NCBI RefSeq assembly: GCF_002311515.1
Contig: NZ_DCAO01000104.1
Location: forward strand, 188,505-211,347
Source of the DNA: Thalassospira sp. UBA1131
GTDB taxonomy: Bacteria > Pseudomonadota > Alphaproteobacteria > Rhodospirillales > Thalassospiraceae
Reading direction: 5' to 3'
Length of the DNA: 22,843 nucleotides
Shown: positions 7,304-14,639 of the stretch, piece by piece
Numbering within the stretch: position 1 is the stretch's first letter
Layout of the letters: each line of letters opens with the position of its first letter
The notes under the pieces: model-generated
Seen by the model: the letters and a program-made list of their open reading frames with translations, nothing else
Databases searched by the model: none
What the model was told of the DNA's origin: nothing
Program-made: the position numbers and the translations under genes

Positions 7304-8641
7304 ATGGCGTTAAATATCATATCCGACCACGCGGCCAATCTGGCGCACCGCAATCTGGCGCGCGCCGAGGAGGCCGCGAACAGGTCGCTTGCCAAGCTGT
7401 CATCGGGGAAACGTGTGGTCTCTGCCCGCGATGATGCGGCATCAATGGCCATCGGGTCGCGGCTGAACTCGACGGCCACTTCCTTGACAGCGGGGATTGT
7501 CAATATCGGTCAGGGCAATTCCATGCTGCAAATTGCCGACGGGGCCATGGTCACCATCGACGATGTGCTGGTGCGCATGAACACCCTGGCCGTTCAGGCC
7601 GCATCGGAAAACCTGTCAGACACGGAACGCGGATTTCTCAATGACGAATTCGTCGCCCTGCGCACCGAGATCAATCGCATTGCGGCCGCAACCAATTTCA
7701 ACGGCATCCAGTTGCTCGGCGATGGCAGTGATGTGTCCCTTGATTATTCGGATTTGCAGGCTGGCGGCTCTGCCGAGGTTCTTTCGGTTGCCAATGGCTT
7801 TTCAAATTTCACCATCACCGATGACAATTACTGGGCTCGTGACGCCAACGATAACGGATCGGCGGATAATCAGCTTCGCTTTGATCTGCTCAAAACCGGG
7901 GATCGCATTTTGCTGAGTGCGATATCCGAAATCGATGGCACCAGTCCGCACCGGACCCAAAGCATCGATATCACCGATTATGCCTCCGGCGGCAGCAAGG
8001 CGCTTAATGCCGGTCAAACACAGACACTCGATTTCGAGGATGTCGGTGTGAACGTGAACCTGAACTTCAATATTGCGACCACCATCACCAACGCCCTGGC
8101 CCAGGGCTCCGATGGTGCCGGTGCCGATGGATCGGCCACAGCACAGATTTTTGGCGCCAGCCCGGTTTTATCGGTTCTTGAGGATCAGGGCAACAAACTG
8201 CCTGACAAGATCTATTTCCAGCTTGGCGGCGGCAATACCGGCGGTGCGCAGCTTTCGATCCCGACGACCGCGGTTGATGGTGCCGCCCTTGGTACGGGCA
8301 AAAACGGCACGGAGACAAGCCTTGATGAGCTGGGCAGCAATGCGATTGCCACATCCGCCAAGGCCCAAACTGCGATCGAGGCTGTGGCGCGCGCGATTGA
8401 TGATCTGCAACGCGCACGGGCCAATATCGGCACCAACCAGAACCGTCTGGATGCTGCCAGCGAAAGCCTTGCCTCGACGCTTGAAAACGTCAAGGAGGCG
8501 CGCTCAAGCCTGCTTGATCTCGACGTTGCGATGGAAATGACCAACTACGCATCGAAACAAATCCTGATCAAATCAAGTGTCGCGATGTTGGCCCGCGTCA
8601 GTGAAATGCGCCAGAACCTGATACGCTTGCTGGCAGGTTGA
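7304..8641 (+). CDS. Flagellin (FliC-type filament subunit)
   Basis: This 445-residue protein polymerises outside the cell to form the flagellar filament. The N-terminal D0/D1 helices are canonical: MALNIISDHAAN, then LSSGKRVVSARDDAA at 32-46, IGQGNSMLQIADGA, and RINRIAAATNFNGIQLL-like sequence near 130. The C-terminal D1/D0 helices are also present (ARANIGTNQNRLDAA, LDLDVAMEMTNYASKQIL) and end in RQNLIRLLAG. The middle (about 140-350) is the variable, surface-exposed region, rich in Asp, Asn, Gly and Thr. No cleavable signal is present, as expected for type III export. The ATG at 7304 is preferred over an upstream TTG frame because AGGA (7292-7295) lies 8 bases before it and the protein then begins like other flagellins. 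The gene stands alone, with no chaperone or capping gene beside it. Confidence 0.95.
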   Translation: MALNIISDHAANLAHRNLARAEEAANRSLAKLSSGKRVVSARDDAASMAIGSRLNSTATSLTAGIVNIGQGNSMLQIADGAMVTIDDVLVRMNTLAVQAASENLSDTERGFLNDEFVALRTEINRIAAATNFNGIQLLGDGSDVSLDYSDLQAGGSAEVLSVANGFSNFTITDDNYWARDANDNGSADNQLRFDLLKTGDRILLSAISEIDGTSPHRTQSIDITDYASGGSKALNAGQTQTLDFEDVGVNVNLNFNIATTITNALAQGSDGAGADGSATAQIFGASPVLSVLEDQGNKLPDKIYFQLGGGNTGGAQLSIPTTAVDGAALGTGKNGTETSLDELGSNAIATSAKAQTAIEAVARAIDDLQRARANIGTNQNRLDAASESLASTLENVKEARSSLLDLDVAMEMTNYASKQILIKSSVAMLARVSEMRQNLIRLLAG

Positions 8642-8665
8642 AGAGCCACCTCTCAGCGAGTGTAG

Positions 8666-8693
8666 GAAGCCCCGCGCCCCCGCGCGGGGCTTC
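8666..8693 (+). terminator. Terminator-like hairpin after flagellin
   Basis: GAAGCCCCGCG (8666-8676) pairs perfectly with CGCGGGGCTTC (8683-8693) over 11 bp with a 6-base loop, 25 bases after the stop codon. It lacks a T-run, so it may act with Rho or mainly stabilise the abundant flagellin mRNA. Confidence 0.65.
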
Positions 8694-8782
8694 TGACCCT
8701 CATTGCGCTGCAAAACATCCTTTAAACGGCATGGGGTTTAAGTCTATGGTCTTTGCGGAACGCAAAGGGATACATATCGACC

Positions 8783-9697
8783 ATGACCACCCCGACATCC
8801 GACAACACATCCGACACCGCCGCCGACAAATCATCCCAGACCTGGCAAAACCTTTCGACCGACTGGATCACCTGGGCAGAACGCCTGGCACCGGCGGCCG
8901 AGAAGATCAACCGCCACATGATCGAGGCGGCCGATCTTCCGGGGCTTGCAGCTTTGCGTAATGGCGCGCCGCTTGAGGTGCTTGATCTGGCATCCGGGGT
9001 GGGCGAACCGGCCTTTTCCTTTGCCCGTGCCTTGGGCGGCGGCACGGATGATAGCGCTAACATCCCCGGAATTGCGGGACATGTAACTGCGTCCGACATT
9101 GTTTCTGACATGTGCGATGCGCTGATGGAACGCGCCGCCGAAGAAGAAATTTCCAACATCAAGGCTGTTCCGGCCAATATGGAAAAACTGCCGTTCGAGG
9201 ATCAGAGCTTTGACGTGGTGTCGTGCCGTTTCGGCGTGATGTTTTGCGAGGATCCGGACAAGGCGCTTCTCGAGGCATTCCGCGTTCTGCGCCCCGGTGG
9301 CAAGGCGGTGTTTATGGTCTGGGCGCCGCTTGTGGATAATCCGCTGTTTGCCGCAATGGATGCGGTTCTTGGCAACATCCTTGGCATCGGGTTTGATGCC
9401 GCCGGGCTCGACCCGTTCTGCTTTGGCGATGCCGATCAATCCATGATGCGCTTTGAGAAAGCAGGCTTTACCGGGATTGAAGCGACAACCCACAGCCCGG
9501 CTGGCCGTATTCCCGAAAACGCCCCGTTCTGGAAACCGCAAATGGATATGCTGTTTGGCAATGTTCTGCGCAAATCATCGGACATGGAAGTCGGCGCGAT
9601 CAATGCCGCGATGTTTGAAACATTGGCGCCCTATATCGAAGACGGCCATTTTCAGGTCCCGATTTGTTTTCATGTACTTAGCGCAAAGCGCGCCTGA
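8783..9697 (+). CDS. Class I SAM-dependent methyltransferase
   Basis: This 304-residue cytoplasmic enzyme has a UbiE/Methyltransf_11-type fold. Motif I is LDLASGVGEPAFSFA (67-81). An acidic residue after strand 2 lies in VTASDIVSDM (about 105), motif II is SFDVVSCRFGVMF (142-154) and motif III is RVLRPGGKAVFMVW (167-180). A helical N-terminus (WQNLSTDWITWAERLAP) precedes the fold. The substrate cannot be told from sequence; ubiquinone or other small-molecule methylation is typical of relatives. The ATG at 8783 is chosen because the protein then begins with a plausible MTTPTS; AGGGA lies 12 bases upstream, which is rather far. An in-frame TTG at 8753 would add 10 residues. It does not appear to be in an operon with queC, since a long structured gap follows. 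Confidence 0.9.
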   Translation: MTTPTSDNTSDTAADKSSQTWQNLSTDWITWAERLAPAAEKINRHMIEAADLPGLAALRNGAPLEVLDLASGVGEPAFSFARALGGGTDDSANIPGIAGHVTASDIVSDMCDALMERAAEEEISNIKAVPANMEKLPFEDQSFDVVSCRFGVMFCEDPDKALLEAFRVLRPGGKAVFMVWAPLVDNPLFAAMDAVLGNILGIGFDAAGLDPFCFGDADQSMMRFEKAGFTGIEATTHSPAGRIPENAPFWKPQMDMLFGNVLRKSSDMEVGAINAAMFETLAPYIEDGHFQVPICFHVLSAKRA

Positions 9698-9753
9698 TCC
9701 GGCCACTCCGTCTGATCGCTGATTTCGTGTAAAACCCAAGCATTCCTGCGCAT

Positions 9754-9773
9754 CACGCATGGCCGCATGCGTG
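9754..9773 (+). terminator. Perfect inverted repeat, possible terminator of the methyltransferase
   Basis: CACGCATG (9754-9761) and CATGCGTG (9766-9773) form perfect 8-bp arms around GCCG, about 55 bases after the methyltransferase stop. The T content after it is modest (GATTTGTGCTTGCGTTTT), so either a weak terminator or an operator site is possible. Confidence 0.4.
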
Positions 9774-9821
9774 GATTTGTGCTTGCGTTTTGGCAACCGG
9801 CATGGCAAACCCCGCCCCCTT

Positions 9822-9838
9822 GGAAGGATGATCCTTCC
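9822..9838 (+). repeat. Hairpin immediately before the riboswitch-like element
   Basis: GGAAGGA (9822-9828) and TCCTTCC (9832-9838) are perfect arms around a 3-base loop, ending one base before the predicted aptamer. The pyrimidine-rich 3' arm could take part in alternative pairing of the queC leader. Confidence 0.4.
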
Positions 9839-9870
9839 CCTGTCGTAGCACCAGGTTAAAAACACGAAAG
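9839..9870 (+). promoter_or_regulatory. Candidate preQ1-I-type riboswitch in the queC leader
   Basis: CCTG (9839-9842) can pair with CAGG (9852-9855) to form P1. The loop TCGTAGCAC (9843-9851) contains TCGT, which is complementary to ACGA (9864-9867), allowing an H-type pseudoknot. The 8-base linker between, TTAAAAAC, is A-rich. This is the layout of preQ1-I aptamers: short hairpin, A-rich tail, tail-loop pseudoknot, about 34 nt. The loop wording is close to known aptamers ('GGGTCGCAGTAACC', 'TTCTAGCTACACC'). The P2 strand abuts GAAAG, the likely ribosome site of queC, so ligand binding would hide it. P1 has only 4 bp and I matched from memory, so this is a candidate only. The gene it precedes makes a precursor of preQ1, which supports it. 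Confidence 0.5.
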
Positions 9871-9880
9871 ACTGATCATT

Positions 9881-10624
9881 ATGAAGACGATTGTCGTCTG
9901 CTCTGGCGGGCTGGATTCCGTCACGCTGGCCTATAAGGTCGCGGTTGAGCACAAGCTCCATTCCCTGATTTCGTTTGATTATGGCCAGCGCCATAAAAAG
10001 GAACTCGATTTCGCCGCCCGTGCGGCGCGTAATCTTGGCGTCAAACACCACATCGTTGATCTGACCCCGGTCGGTGCCCTTTTGACCGGATCGTCGCTGA
10101 CCAGTGATGATATCGATGTGCCCGATGGCCATTACGCCGAAGAAACCATGCGCATCACCGTGGTGCCAAACCGCAATGCGATCATGCTGGCTGTGGCCTT
10201 TGGGGCGGCGGCCAGTGCCGGGGCCGATGCGGTTGCCGCGGCCGTGCATGGCGGGGATCATTTCATCTATCCCGATTGCCGTCCCGATTTCATCAAATCG
10301 TTCCAGACCATGCAGGACCACGCCCTTGAGGGTGTCAAGGACGTCAAGCTGTATACCCCGTTTGTAAATGTCTCGAAGGCCGATATCGCGCTTGAGGCAG
10401 GGCGTCTGGGCGTGCCGGTCGATCTGACATGGTCATGTTACAAGGGCGGGGAAACCCATTGCGGGCGGTGCGGCACCTGTGTCGAGCGGCGCGAGGCGCT
10501 TGAACTGGCGCGCGTCAAGGATCCGACCGTTTATGTCGATCGCGATTACTGGAAACAGGCCCGTGCCGACCATATGGCGCGCAAATTCGGCCCCTTGCCC
10601 ACCACCGATTGCGCAGCAAAGTAA
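9881..10624 (+). CDS. queC: 7-cyano-7-deazaguanine (preQ0) synthase QueC
   Basis: QueC uses ATP and ammonia to turn 7-carboxy-7-deazaguanine into preQ0, a step to queuosine in tRNA. The 247-residue length is near the usual size of the family. The PP-loop SGGLDS is at 8-13, followed by the family sequences FDYGQRHKKEL (32-42) and VPNRNAIML (85-93). Further on are HGGDHFIYPDCRPDF (113-127) and a zinc site of four cysteines, C176, C184, C187 and C190, in the pattern C-x7-C-x2-C-x2-C. The ATG at 9881 begins at the usual MKTIVVCSGG; GAAAG (9866-9870) is the only plausible ribosome site. It is the first gene of a queC-queD-queE cluster and is preceded by a riboswitch-like structure. Confidence 0.96.
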   Translation: MKTIVVCSGGLDSVTLAYKVAVEHKLHSLISFDYGQRHKKELDFAARAARNLGVKHHIVDLTPVGALLTGSSLTSDDIDVPDGHYAEETMRITVVPNRNAIMLAVAFGAAASAGADAVAAAVHGGDHFIYPDCRPDFIKSFQTMQDHALEGVKDVKLYTPFVNVSKADIALEAGRLGVPVDLTWSCYKGGETHCGRCGTCVERREALELARVKDPTVYVDRDYWKQARADHMARKFGPLPTTDCAAK

Positions 10625-10710
10625 TCCTCATACAATTAAAATTTGCACCTTGGATGCCCGCCGAAGCTAGCATGACGGATCGACCGCAGACCTGCTTGAT
10701 TTGGCACTGT

Positions 10711-10730
10711 TATCCCCACGAAGGCGGGGA
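10711..10730. repeat. Degenerate REP-like palindrome between queC and queD
   Basis: TCCCC (10713-10717) and GGGGA (10726-10730) flank ACGAAGGC, followed by CCTCGATCC. This wording is close to the dispersed 'CCCGCGAAGGCGGG' palindromes common in alpha- and gammaproteobacterial intergenic DNA, with one stem base changed. It splits an otherwise compact cluster. Confidence 0.45.
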
Positions 10731-10759
10731 CCTCGATCCGCATGCTCATGGGGGCAGAA

Positions 10760-11140
10760 ATGGACGACACCGAAAGAAAACCGATGTTCACCATCACCAA
10801 ACAATTTGCCTTTTCTGCAAGCCACCAACTCAGCGGCCTTGAAGAAGACCACCCGTGCGCGCGCCTGCATGGCCATAACTATATCGTCGAGGTGGAGCTT
10901 AAGGGTGCCGCCATTGATCAACGTGGCTTTGTCCGTGATTACCGCGAATTGGGCCCGCTCAAACGGCTGATTGATGACGAGTTTGATCACCGTCACCTTA
11001 ATGAGGTTCTTGGTCACGATCACCCGACCGCCGAACGGCTTGCGCTGTTCTTTTATGAATGGGCACATCATCGCTGGCCGGAAGTATCGGCGGTGCGCGT
11101 CTCGGAAACGCCGAAAACCTGGGCGGAATATCGTCCATGA
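10760..11140 (+). CDS. queD: 6-carboxy-5,6,7,8-tetrahydropterin synthase QueD
   Basis: QueD converts 7,8-dihydroneopterin triphosphate to 6-carboxytetrahydropterin, the step before QueE. The 126-residue product shows the 6-pyruvoyl-tetrahydropterin synthase fold. The zinc histidines are H22, H37 and H39 (FSASHQL, HGHNY), the catalytic Cys is C33 in CARLHGH, and the FDHRHLNE and HPTAERLA motifs follow. It ends in a short basic tail with E/T-P-K-T (VRVSETPKTWAEY). The start is uncertain: ATG 10760 has GGGGG five bases upstream, ATG 10784 (MFTITK) would put the first strand at the usual distance, and in-frame ATGs also lie at 10742 and 10748. Its stop overlaps the queE start (ATGA), implying translational coupling. 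Confidence 0.93.
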   Translation: MDDTERKPMFTITKQFAFSASHQLSGLEEDHPCARLHGHNYIVEVELKGAAIDQRGFVRDYRELGPLKRLIDDEFDHRHLNEVLGHDHPTAERLALFFYEWAHHRWPEVSAVRVSETPKTWAEYRP

Positions 11141-11919
11141 CGGTGCACGATCCCAACCTTGCCGACATTTCCGAGGGACGTGGTAAAATCCGCATTTCGG
11201 AAATCTTTGGCCCGACCGTGCAAGGCGAAGGTGCCCTGATTGGCATGCCGACGGTGTTTGTCCGCACCGGCGGCTGTGATTTTCGCTGTTCGTGGTGCGA
11301 CACGCTTTATGCGGTTGATCCGGCCTTTCGGGCGGACTGGAAACCGATGTCCGCGACCGAGGTTCTGGACGAAGTCAAAAAGCTTTCCGGTGGCAAACCG
11401 ATCCTGATTACACTGTCGGGCGGCAACCCGGCGATCCAACCACTGGGCGACCTGATTACCATGGGCAAGGACGAAGGTTTTACCTTTGCGATTGAAACCC
11501 AGGGCAGCATCGCCAAGGACTGGTTTGCCGACCTCAATTTCCTGACGATCAGCCCAAAACCACCAAGTTCCTCGACCAGTTTTGATAAGGAAGCGCTTGC
11601 TGCCTGTATCGAAGCAGCCCAGTCCGATGGCATTCTGAATGGTCCGGCCATTACCTTGAAATTCCCGGTGCGCGATGCCGCCGACCTGATGTTTGCCGAT
11701 TATGTGAGGAACCTTCACATTGGCATTCCGGTCTGTTTGCAGCCGGTCAATACAACGCCTGCCGAGCCGCATCCGGATGGCGCAGACGGTGTTGATATCG
11801 ATGGCCTGACCGAACGGTATCGCTGGCTGGTCGATGAAGTGGCAAAGCGCAAATGGTTTGATGTGCGCGTGCTACCGCAATGGCATGTGCATGTCTGGGG
11901 CAGTTTACGCGGGGTTTAA
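11137..11919 (+). CDS. queE: 7-carboxy-7-deazaguanine synthase QueE (radical SAM)
   Basis: QueE is the radical-SAM enzyme that contracts the pterin ring of QueD's product to 7-carboxy-7-deazaguanine, the QueC substrate. The protein has 260 residues. The [4Fe-4S] cluster motif is C47-x3-C51-x2-C54 (GGCDFRCSWCDT), preceded by ISEIFGPTVQGEGALIG (20-36), typical of QueE. TLSGGNPA takes the place of the usual GGEP-type SAM-binding motif. ISPKPP and the ending QWHVHVWGSLRGV also match the family. The ATG at 11137 overlaps the queD stop by ATGA, and GGCGGA lies upstream. An upstream in-frame start at 11059 would lie inside queD and lacks support. Confidence 0.95.
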   Translation: MTVHDPNLADISEGRGKIRISEIFGPTVQGEGALIGMPTVFVRTGGCDFRCSWCDTLYAVDPAFRADWKPMSATEVLDEVKKLSGGKPILITLSGGNPAIQPLGDLITMGKDEGFTFAIETQGSIAKDWFADLNFLTISPKPPSSSTSFDKEALAACIEAAQSDGILNGPAITLKFPVRDAADLMFADYVRNLHIGIPVCLQPVNTTPAEPHPDGADGVDIDGLTERYRWLVDEVAKRKWFDVRVLPQWHVHVWGSLRGV

Positions 11920-12223
11920 GCTTGGGCCAAAACTGCCGCAGGCCCCCGAAAATCTTGCGTTTTGCCCCGACAATGCCCATCTTAATACTATGTGTTCAGT
12001 GTCGGCCCAGGCCAGCACTGACTCAAAATGGCGCTTTGTGGCCGTACCACGCACGACTTTCTTGGGGATTGAGCAAACCCGTCTAAGGCGCCAGAACAAC
12101 CTGCCGGAAGAAAGCGGGCCGGACGATACCGCCCGCCACACCGCCGATAGGTGCATATTCACAACAAAAACCAGATCAGCACCTTTATAGGCCATCTTCC
12201 GGATGCTCGAAGGAGCCATGATC
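11920..12223. other. Intergenic region after queE
   Basis: I see no convincing gene or RNA in these 304 bases. GGGCC...GGCCC soon after the queE stop (near 11925-11946) can form a 5-bp stem without a T-run. Open frames crossing the region are extensions in shadow frames. A promoter for the small downstream gene is expected near the right end but cannot be placed with confidence. Confidence 0.4.
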
Positions 12224-12556
12224 ATGAGCATAACCCGCACAACCCATCGTACGGTGACGTTCTTTCATCCGTTCCACTTGCCCGGCCATCCCGGGTTGCT
12301 TTCGCCTGGCGAGTATGAAGTCGACACCCTTGAAAAGCTTGATCCTGATGCTGCGATGCGCAGCTACATCAAGCTGGAATGTCATGTCCATCTCTGGGCG
12401 AAGGTGGATATGAAGGACGGTATTGACGTCCTGATGGTCGAACCGCAGGTGCTTGAAGCCGCCCTTGCCCTTGATTCCGATCCGCTGCGTGAAGATGAAC
12501 GCAATCAGATGATCAAATCCTTTGGCGGCAGGCCAACGGATAACGCCGCCGCCTGA
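12224..12556 (+). CDS. Small conserved hypothetical protein
   Basis: This is a 110-residue soluble protein without signal peptide or membrane segment. Its opening, RTVTFFHPFHLPG then LSPGEYEVDTLEKL, follows a pattern I have seen in short alphaproteobacterial hypotheticals: an F-x-x-PF-x-L segment, then P-x-G-x-Y-x-V and acidic residues. No function is known to me for that group. The ATG at 12224 is chosen because AGGAG (12211-12215) lies 8 bases upstream; ATGs at 12203 and 12218 are too far or too close. The C-terminal half is mixed charged helix. It converges with the ICMT-like gene. Confidence 0.7.
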   Translation: MSITRTTHRTVTFFHPFHLPGHPGLLSPGEYEVDTLEKLDPDAAMRSYIKLECHVHLWAKVDMKDGIDVLMVEPQVLEAALALDSDPLREDERNQMIKSFGGRPTDNAAA

Positions 12557-12585
12557 CGGCGTGCAAAGCCGAAAGGGAGCAGCCC

Positions 12586-12630
12586 GGGCAGAGAACGTTA
12601 TCAACTGATCGCGTCCCAACATCTCTGCCC
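12586..12630. repeat. Inverted repeat between convergent genes
   Basis: GGGCAGAG (12586-12593) and CTCTGCCC (12623-12630) are perfect 8-bp arms around 29 bases. A shorter CGGC/GCCG pair sits just after the stop at 12556. Together they may end transcription from both sides, but there is no T-run. Confidence 0.3.
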
Positions 12631-12647
12631 TGCATATGATCATGGAT

Positions 12648-13319
12648 TTATGGCAGCCAGAATACCGGTTTCAGCCACCCGTGATCTTGCAGGATTTTGA
12701 CACCTTCCAACACAGGAATGGCAATCCAGAACCACATCGCATCGCGGGTGGTGGCCAAAAACAGGGCTGGTCGGCACAAAATCTCTTTCTCGTCACGCCA
12801 ACGGAACCATGTCGGGCGAAAACGCGGAACAGTATTCACATAGCGTTTGAATGCCCGGCCAAACCGTTCCGCCAGCATGGCTTCCTCGCGCAGCACCACA
12901 TGCCTGAACACCGCCCAGCACAAAACCGCCGAGACAAGCCCGATGGCAATACTGCCGGTTTGGGCACCAGCGCCAAATGCGCCAATGAAGCTGAAAACAT
13001 AAAGCGGGTTTCGACACATCGAATAAGGGCCGGACGTCACCAGTTCGGTCTTTTTGCGCCCGCCAATATAAAGCGAACACCAGCCCCTCCCCACGATGCA
13101 GACCATGATCGCCATCATCCCGATAACCTGGATGGTGTGGTGCCAAACACTGTTGCGATCAAATCCTGCACGGGTAAAACAAACCAGTGCCAAAAGCAGC
13201 ACAACACCGACGCGAAGCGTCCATTTTCGGTAGCGCTGAATGCGCTGTAGATCTTTTGCCGCGTGCGCGTCTGTCGCAGAATTGAAATTGGGTTGAATGA
13301 TAAAGCGTGGTTGCAGCAT
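12648..13319 (-). CDS. Isoprenylcysteine carboxyl methyltransferase-like membrane protein
   Basis: This 223-residue inner-membrane protein has hydrophobic segments at about 36-46, 57-77, 98-118 and 120-135. The family signature GPYSMCRNPLYVFSF (97-111) is followed by the SAM-binding tail EEAMLAERFGRAFKRY-VNTVPRFRPT (145-170, read in two parts). These are the hallmarks of the ICMT/PEMT superfamily, whose bacterial members methylate lipids or small molecules; the substrate is unknown here. The ATG at 13319 is preferred because AAGGGGGC lies at good spacing; a longer frame from 13352 would add 11 residues. A C-terminal extension of about 50 residues ends in a hydrophobic stretch (FWIAIPVLEGV). 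It is followed by the inverted repeat near 12600. Confidence 0.8.
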   Translation of the reverse strand: MLQPRFIIQPNFNSATDAHAAKDLQRIQRYRKWTLRVGVVLLLALVCFTRAGFDRNSVWHHTIQVIGMMAIMVCIVGRGWCSLYIGGRKKTELVTSGPYSMCRNPLYVFSFIGAFGAGAQTGSIAIGLVSAVLCWAVFRHVVLREEAMLAERFGRAFKRYVNTVPRFRPTWFRWRDEKEILCRPALFLATTRDAMWFWIAIPVLEGVKILQDHGWLKPVFWLP

Positions 13320-13358
13320 GTATGCCCCCTTGGGAAAAAGAGGGCACAGCATCCGCGA

Positions 13359-14639
13359 TCACCCGATCTTTGGCGTCCAATGCTGTTGATTCGGTCCTGC
13401 AATTGGCGGTTCGGACGCATCGGCAGCAAGCGTTGTTCCGCTGCGCGCTGCTTCGCGCACGGCGCTCGGTGTTTCTCCGGTAATCTTTTTGAAGGCAAGA
13501 TTAAAGGTCGATTTCGAGTTGAACCCGACACTTAGCGCGATATCAAGAATTGTCCGATCGGGCTCAAGCACCAGAACTGCACGTGCTTCTTCAATACGTG
13601 CACTATTGACGTAATCAAAAAAGTTCTGCCCAAGATGACGATTAAGCACATAGGAAAGCTGATTGGGAGACACACCAACAGCCCGGGAAAGTTTGGGTAA
13701 AGACACCAAGGGATCAAGTAACAGTTCGCGTCGAGACCGAATTTCGGCGAGCTTAGTCAAAGCCCTTTGCAAATCGTCCTCGTCAAGCAGTGATCGCGCA
13801 GCTTCCGAAGACGAAGCAACACCAACACCCATGCCATTTTCTTGATCTTGCGCCCGCTTGTTATCAAAGACGCCGTCTGCGATTGCAGACCTTTTGATAT
13901 TTTCCGGCCAATCGGCCATGACAAATAGCGCAGGCTGCGTTGCGATCACATAACTCATCGCAAAAAGAACCAGCACAAAGGCAACACCCGTTCCGGTCAT
14001 TGCCATTTGCTCGGGTATATAAAATGCGACCACCCGGCTGACAAAAACCGTCACAAAGATCAAACAAACCCCGCCGAAAATAACAAACACCCATCGCTGA
14101 ATCACACGACGACCTACTCCCAGCTGTTGCTGAACTTGCCAGAAATAAACCTGAGACAGCATCCATAATTGATAGATATAGAAACAGGCCTGCAAAAATA
14201 TCGCCACCCAACAAAGGCCTTTGATGCCTTCGATAAGGAAAGCAAGAGAACCGACTGAGGCCTCCCCACTTAATCCGTCGACGGCAAAAAGCACGACCAA
14301 CAAATTAAGAACCAACGCCGGCAGGAGGAAGTGCACCCATGGGGCACGCTCCGGGGTGCCCGATAATTCTCGAAAATATAGATAAATCGATGGCCCAATC
14401 AGGAAATTGCAGGGAAAGGAAAACAGAACGATCAAATCCCGAACCTGTTCAGAACTGAAATTATCACCGATATCAGCAAGAAGATTGATCATCAAACAGC
14501 AAAGAAACAAGATCATCCATCGGTTGGCCGCAAATGCCCGAACACCTTCCGATCTTAGCAAAAGGCACAGAAAACCGCCCTGTAGAAGCCCAATGACAGC
14601 GATTGTCACATCAAGATAACCAAGCATAGTGTTAATCAT
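13359..14639 (-). CDS. Membrane-anchored AraC-family regulator, copy 2
   Basis: This 426-residue protein has about seven N-terminal membrane segments (roughly 8-28, 42-57, 70-88, 102-120, 135-160, 185-205, 215-235) and a linker. A C-terminal AraC-type double helix-turn-helix follows (about 305-405), with PNQLSYVLNRHLGQNFFDYVN and TILDIALSVGFNSKSTFNLA as recognition units. It is expected to bind DNA from the inner membrane in response to a membrane or envelope signal; the ligand is unknown. Its ATG overlaps the stop of the upstream paralogue (ATGA, 14636-14639), so the two are translationally coupled. The last 43 residues of the HTH unit, from VLVLEPD to AVREA, are identical to the paralogue. 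A Ser/Asp-rich linker lies at about 265-290. Confidence 0.88.
   Translation of the reverse strand: MINTMLGYLDVTIAVIGLLQGGFLCLLLRSEGVRAFAANRWMILFLCCLMINLLADIGDNFSSEQVRDLIVLFSFPCNFLIGPSIYLYFRELSGTPERAPWVHFLLPALVLNLLVVLFAVDGLSGEASVGSLAFLIEGIKGLCWVAIFLQACFYIYQLWMLSQVYFWQVQQQLGVGRRVIQRWVFVIFGGVCLIFVTVFVSRVVAFYIPEQMAMTGTGVAFVLVLFAMSYVIATQPALFVMADWPENIKRSAIADGVFDNKRAQDQENGMGVGVASSSEAARSLLDEDDLQRALTKLAEIRSRRELLLDPLVSLPKLSRAVGVSPNQLSYVLNRHLGQNFFDYVNSARIEEARAVLVLEPDRTILDIALSVGFNSKSTFNLAFKKITGETPSAVREAARSGTTLAADASEPPIAGPNQQHWTPKIG

Noticed and set aside
8722..8742. TTAAAC...GTTTAA dyad before the methyltransferase gene
   Set aside because: The arms are only 6 bp and low complexity, so chance is a sufficient explanation.
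12636..13250. 204-residue plus-strand frame opposite the ICMT-like gene
   Set aside because: The minus strand carries clear ICMT motifs and membrane segments; the plus frame is Pro/His/Asn-rich shadow.
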